DNA from: Gemmatimonadota bacterium
Lineage (GTDB): Bacteria; Gemmatimonadota; Gemmatimonadetes; Longimicrobiales; Gaopeijiaceae
Direction of reading: 5' to 3'
DNA length: 63,983 nt
NCBI GenBank assembly: GCA_016209885.1
Contig: JACQVF010000074.1
Location: 1-63,983, forward strand
Shown here: piece by piece, positions 61,288-63,983 of the stretch
Numbering within the stretch: position 1 is the first letter of the stretch
Layout: the number at the start of each line of letters is the position of its first letter
Translations under genes and position numbers: made by a program
Notes under the pieces: model-generated
The model's input: only the letters and a program-made list of their open reading frames with translations
The model's database searches: none
Told to the model about the DNA's origin: nothing

Positions 61288-62030
61288 TCGCGCTTCGCGG
61301 GCGCCAGCTCCCGGCTGAGTTGCCGCTGCCGGCGCCGGATCGCTGACTCCGAGGCCGCGGACACCACCGTGCGCTGCCGCACCTCGAGCTGGTACCGCTC
61401 GCCCGCCACCTGCAGGATGAGATCGCCGACGCCGCTGAACGAGTACTCGCCGATCCCATCCGGCGCACGCCGGTCCTCGAACGTGCCGTTCAGGTGCACC
61501 AGCACCGTGTCCGCACGCTCGCCCTGGATCGCGACCCACCGGAAGTCGCGCAATGCCTCGCCCGCGCCGACCCAGCGCCGCTCTGCAAAGGAATAGCTGG
61601 CCGGGATGCGGGCGCGCATGATCACGGCGTCGCCCAGCGGTAGCTCGAGCATCCACGATACCGGCCGAGAAAGCGTATCGGGGGCCGTAGGAAGCGGGTC
61701 CTCGGCGAAGAGACGGAGTCCCCGCGCCATGGCCTGAACGACGTTGCCTGCGGACGGCACCGAGCCCGCGACTTCTCGCGCCGGGCCGTATGCCGCCCGG
61801 CGCGAGACCCGGAGCCCCGCCCTCTCCGCGTCCACCAGCGTCCACGAGGAGTCGCGACTCCCCGCGCTGAGCGTGTCCCCCCCGCCCAGCCGCGCCACCT
61901 GCACAATGATGTCAGAAACGGCCAGCCGCGCGGCGCCGTCCGCCTCCTCGCACGCCGCCACTGCCGCGGATGCGGCCACGAGCGCCAGCACCCGAAGCGT
62001 CCGCCCGCCGGGCCCTGTCCTCCCGTTCAT
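61284..62030 (-). CDS. Lipoprotein of unknown function
   Basis: 248 residues. Signal sequence ending AVAAC (lipoprotein-type Cys) from ATG 62030. Mature protein is rich in short strands (WMLELPLGDAVIMRARI, VLVHLNGTFEDRR, GEYSFSGVGDLILQV) and ends with a basic helix. I do not recognise a family. It lies beside an SDR gene on the same strand, 98 bases apart. Confidence 0.65.
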   Translation of the reverse strand: MNGRTGPGGRTLRVLALVAASAAVAACEEADGAARLAVSDIIVQVARLGGGDTLSAGSRDSSWTLVDAERAGLRVSRRAAYGPAREVAGSVPSAGNVVQAMARGLRLFAEDPLPTAPDTLSRPVSWMLELPLGDAVIMRARIPASYSFAERRWVGAGEALRDFRWVAIQGERADTVLVHLNGTFEDRRAPDGIGEYSFSGVGDLILQVAGERYQLEVRQRTVVSAASESAIRRRQRQLSRELAPAKRD

Positions 62031-62127
62031 GGAGTCCGAATTCCCCGTCCCGATTCCTTGGCTGGCCTGTTCCTCGGTGCTCGTCTCTTCCTTCCCCGCC
62101 GCCGCCTTCGTGCTGCGCCTGCTCCCG

Positions 62128-62856
62128 TCAGCCTCCGCCGCGCCGGTGCCCGGTGAGCTCGATGACCTGGCCCGTGATCGCAGATGCGGCGTCCGAAAGC
62201 AGAAACAGCGCCGTGGCTGCAACCTCGTCCAGCGCGACCCACGCCACGGCGGCCGCGTCCCGCGCCTCGCGACGGTTCTGTTCCGTGTCCATCATGCCGG
62301 GCGCGATCGCGTTCACACGTACCCCGTACTCCAGCTCCTCGAGGGCGAGCGTCCGGGTGAGCGCGATCACGCCCGCCTTGCCCACCGAGTACGCGCCCAG
62401 GTTCTTCGCCGGGTGGAACGGCGTACGAGAGGCAAAGTTGACGATCGCGCCGCGACTCTCACGCAGGGGCCCGAGCGCCGCGCGGCAGACGTGGTACACC
62501 GTCCACACGTTCGACTTCAGCTCGCGCTCCCACGCCGGCGGATCGGTCTCCCCGAGCGGCGCGATCACGTGGAGCCCACCCACCGCGTTTACCACCCCAT
62601 CCAGTCGGCCGTGGGCCTCCAGCACCGCCGCCACCGCGGCGCGCGCCCCCTCCTCCCCGGCCAGGTCCGCGCCCACGGCCGCGACGGCACCCGCTGGCCC
62701 CAGCGCAGCCAGCACGGCCGCGTGCTCGCGCACCCGTGCCCCCTCCCGCGCCGTGATAAGCACCCGCGCGCCCGCGCGCAGCACCGCTCCCGCCACCGCG
62801 TATCCCACCTGCCCTCGCCCGCCGACGCCGGTTATAAGGACGACACGGTCACGCAT
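62128..62856 (-). CDS. Short-chain dehydrogenase/reductase
   Basis: 242 residues, classical SDR: cofactor loop TGVGGRGQVG, VNAVGG, catalytic Ser in VNFASRTPF, the YxxxK pair in AYSVGKAG, and NAIAPGMMDTEQNRRE. NAD(P)-dependent oxidation or reduction of an unknown alcohol or ketone. ATG 62856 overlaps the stop of the upstream gene by eight bases, so the two are translated together. Confidence 0.9.
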   Translation of the reverse strand: MRDRVVLITGVGGRGQVGYAVAGAVLRAGARVLITAREGARVREHAAVLAALGPAGAVAAVGADLAGEEGARAAVAAVLEAHGRLDGVVNAVGGLHVIAPLGETDPPAWERELKSNVWTVYHVCRAALGPLRESRGAIVNFASRTPFHPAKNLGAYSVGKAGVIALTRTLALEELEYGVRVNAIAPGMMDTEQNRREARDAAAVAWVALDEVAATALFLLSDAASAITGQVIELTGHRRGGG

Positions 62857-63983
62857 GAGAGATGTCGCGGGGCTCGCCCTCCATGTCAGTGTAGATCACG
62901 GCGTCCCTTCCCCCCAACCACGCATCCGGCGCCCAGCGCCGCCAGCCCGCCACCTCCACCGGCCACCCGTCGCTCGTCCCGAAGGTGGCTGCCCACAGCG
63001 CGGCTGCGGGTTCGCCACCGGCCGGCGCCATCGGTGAGTAGACGGCTACTTCCGGAAACACGGCACACAGCGTACCGGAGACGGAAGCCATGACCAGGCG
63101 CGGCGCGGCAAGCTCCGTGAAATGGCCGCCGACCAGGACGACACCGCTCGGCTCCAGCCGAGCTGCCAGCGCGCGCAGGCCTTCGACGGTCACCACCGCG
63201 CCGGTGTCGATGCGCCCGAGCCCCGAAGCCTCCACATACGCCAGCTCGAACCGCTCGCTCAGACGCTCGACCCAGGCACGCGCGGAGCCGTACAGCGTCC
63301 GAACGCGGTGAGCGGGCTGGATGCGAAAATACGCGTAGGCCGCACGAGTCACCGCAGGATCCCGTTCCACTACGGTGATCGGCGTGTCAGGGTCCCGCTC
63401 CCGCACGAGTCGCGGCAGCGCGTAGCTGCCGCCACCCACGAGCAGCACCGGACCGCGCGGCGGCCGGAACCCCAGCCACTCGGCCGCGGCGCGAACGTGA
63501 TCGAGCCTCGGGAGTCCGCTCTCACGCAGCTCCGCGCCGAGCACAAGACCGTTCACCCGCAACCTCCGCTCGATCCCTCGCTCGCCCGCTCGCCGGTCCG
63601 CGACCTCCACCAGCCCGTGGGCCGTCGCCTCCTTGTGCACCACGCTCTCCGGCCTCGCGTCGCCGACGCTCGTGCCATACAGGAACGCGCCCCCGGACAG
63701 CACCACCACACAGCCCAGGAAGATGGAGGGCGGCGCCACGGCGGGGATCAGGAACGTGCCCGTGACCAGGAACCCGGCCGCGGCGCCCGCAAACGCGGCT
63801 ACCGCCACCGGCGCCGCACCCGGCCGCCCACGCTCCGCCTGTCCACGCGCCGCCAGCCCGGCCATCAGCGTGCCTGCCGCGTAGAGCGGCCACGCGGCCA
63901 GCAGTCCCAGCCCTAGCGCCCGCCCCGCCCCCGTGCTCCCCAGGTCACGGAGCATCATCCAGCCGCCTGAGAGGACCGCAGCG
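62849..63983 (-). CDS. Membrane spermidine-synthase-like protein, N-terminus beyond right edge
   Basis: At least 378 residues; the frame stays open to the window edge and reads AAVLSGGWMMLRDLG before an internal ATG at 63958, so the true start probably lies outside. Three membrane helices (about residues 1-100 as seen) precede a Rossmann methyltransferase-like domain of the polyamine synthase family: PVLLVGGGSYALPRLV, ITVVERDPAVTRAAY, and YVEASGLG. The decarboxylated-SAM and diamine site motifs are not clear, so it may not make spermidine. Coupled to the SDR by overlap. Confidence 0.7.
   Translation of the reverse strand, partial: AAVLSGGWMMLRDLGSTGAGRALGLGLLAAWPLYAAGTLMAGLAARGQAERGRPGAAPVAVAAFAGAAAGFLVTGTFLIPAVAPPSIFLGCVVVLSGGAFLYGTSVGDARPESVVHKEATAHGLVEVADRRAGERGIERRLRVNGLVLGAELRESGLPRLDHVRAAAEWLGFRPPRGPVLLVGGGSYALPRLVRERDPDTPITVVERDPAVTRAAYAYFRIQPAHRVRTLYGSARAWVERLSERFELAYVEASGLGRIDTGAVVTVEGLRALAARLEPSGVVLVGGHFTELAAPRLVMASVSGTLCAVFPEVAVYSPMAPAGGEPAAALWAATFGTSDGWPVEVAGWRRWAPDAWLGGRDAVIYTDMEGEPRDISHA

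Noticed and set aside
1..63983. tRNA, rRNA, CRISPR arrays, prophage genes or complete insertion sequences.
   Set aside because: None seen on either strand by reading; no T-loop-like motifs in a tRNA context, no regularly spaced repeats, and no transposase or integrase domains.

Overview
The window is a high-G+C (roughly two thirds by eye) chromosomal segment of a Gram-negative-type heterotroph. Outer-membrane remnants (a TonB-dependent receptor and a SusD-like tail), many lipoprotein or Sec-exported hydrolases, two CBM9-like/DUF5916 proteins, N-acyl-D-amino-acid deacylases, paired exported amidohydrolases, a DUF2723 membrane protein and an aerobic heme-A pathway together suggest a soil or sediment member of the Gemmatimonadota. 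This is an inference from gene content; no rRNA, tRNA or ribosomal marker is present to fix it.

Layout. 1-8.5 kb (minus strand): truncated DUF5916 protein, NadX-like aspartate dehydrogenase, two exported D-aminoacylase paralogues, a TonB-dependent receptor reduced to its two ends, a CapA-like phosphoesterase and a class A beta-lactamase-fold lipoprotein, followed by a SusD C-terminal scrap. 9-13 kb: two CocE/NonD serine hydrolases. 13.3-20.9 kb: a catabolic and uptake island with an M29/NicX-like enzyme, MmgE/PrpD, a complete tripartite tricarboxylate transporter (tctC-tctB-tctA), an iron alcohol dehydrogenase and a half-size AbrB protein. 21.0-21.8 kb: a glutaredoxin-DinB fusion whose first catalytic Cys codon is UGA, followed by a SECIS-like hairpin. 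This is the strongest candidate for something unusual in the window. 22-30.6 kb: DUF5916 protein, creatininase, and two exported amidohydrolases with partly lost metal sites. 31-35 kb: a translationally coupled patatin-lutA-lutB-lutC operon. 35-39 kb: acyl-CoA dehydrogenase facing a 2-oxoacid dehydrogenase E1 beta/alpha pair across a clear bidirectional terminator. 39-47.5 kb: CorA, heme A synthase plus a DUF420 protein, a small membrane protein, an orphan HATPase protein, a CoA-binding protein and a large Ig-like metalloprotease lipoprotein. 47.5-52.7 kb: a V4R-like protein, a structured non-coding RNA candidate and a 28-bp palindrome upstream of a lone E1 alpha gene, then an ECF sigma factor and small envelope proteins. 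52.7-64 kb: a broken class V aminotransferase, M20 dipeptidase, TrpE, a lone hydantoinase A, a DUF2723 protein, a lipoprotein, an SDR and a membrane spermidine-synthase-like protein running off the right edge.

How it works together: most of the content is scavenging of peptides, N-acyl amino acids, amides and carboxylates (exported hydrolases, TTT uptake, lactate and fatty-acid oxidation, 2-oxoacid decarboxylation) feeding an aerobic respiratory chain. Several loci show decay in which both gene ends survive but the middle is deleted, and short repeats are scattered at gene ends. Intergenic stretches carry a few convincing control elements, noted individually.
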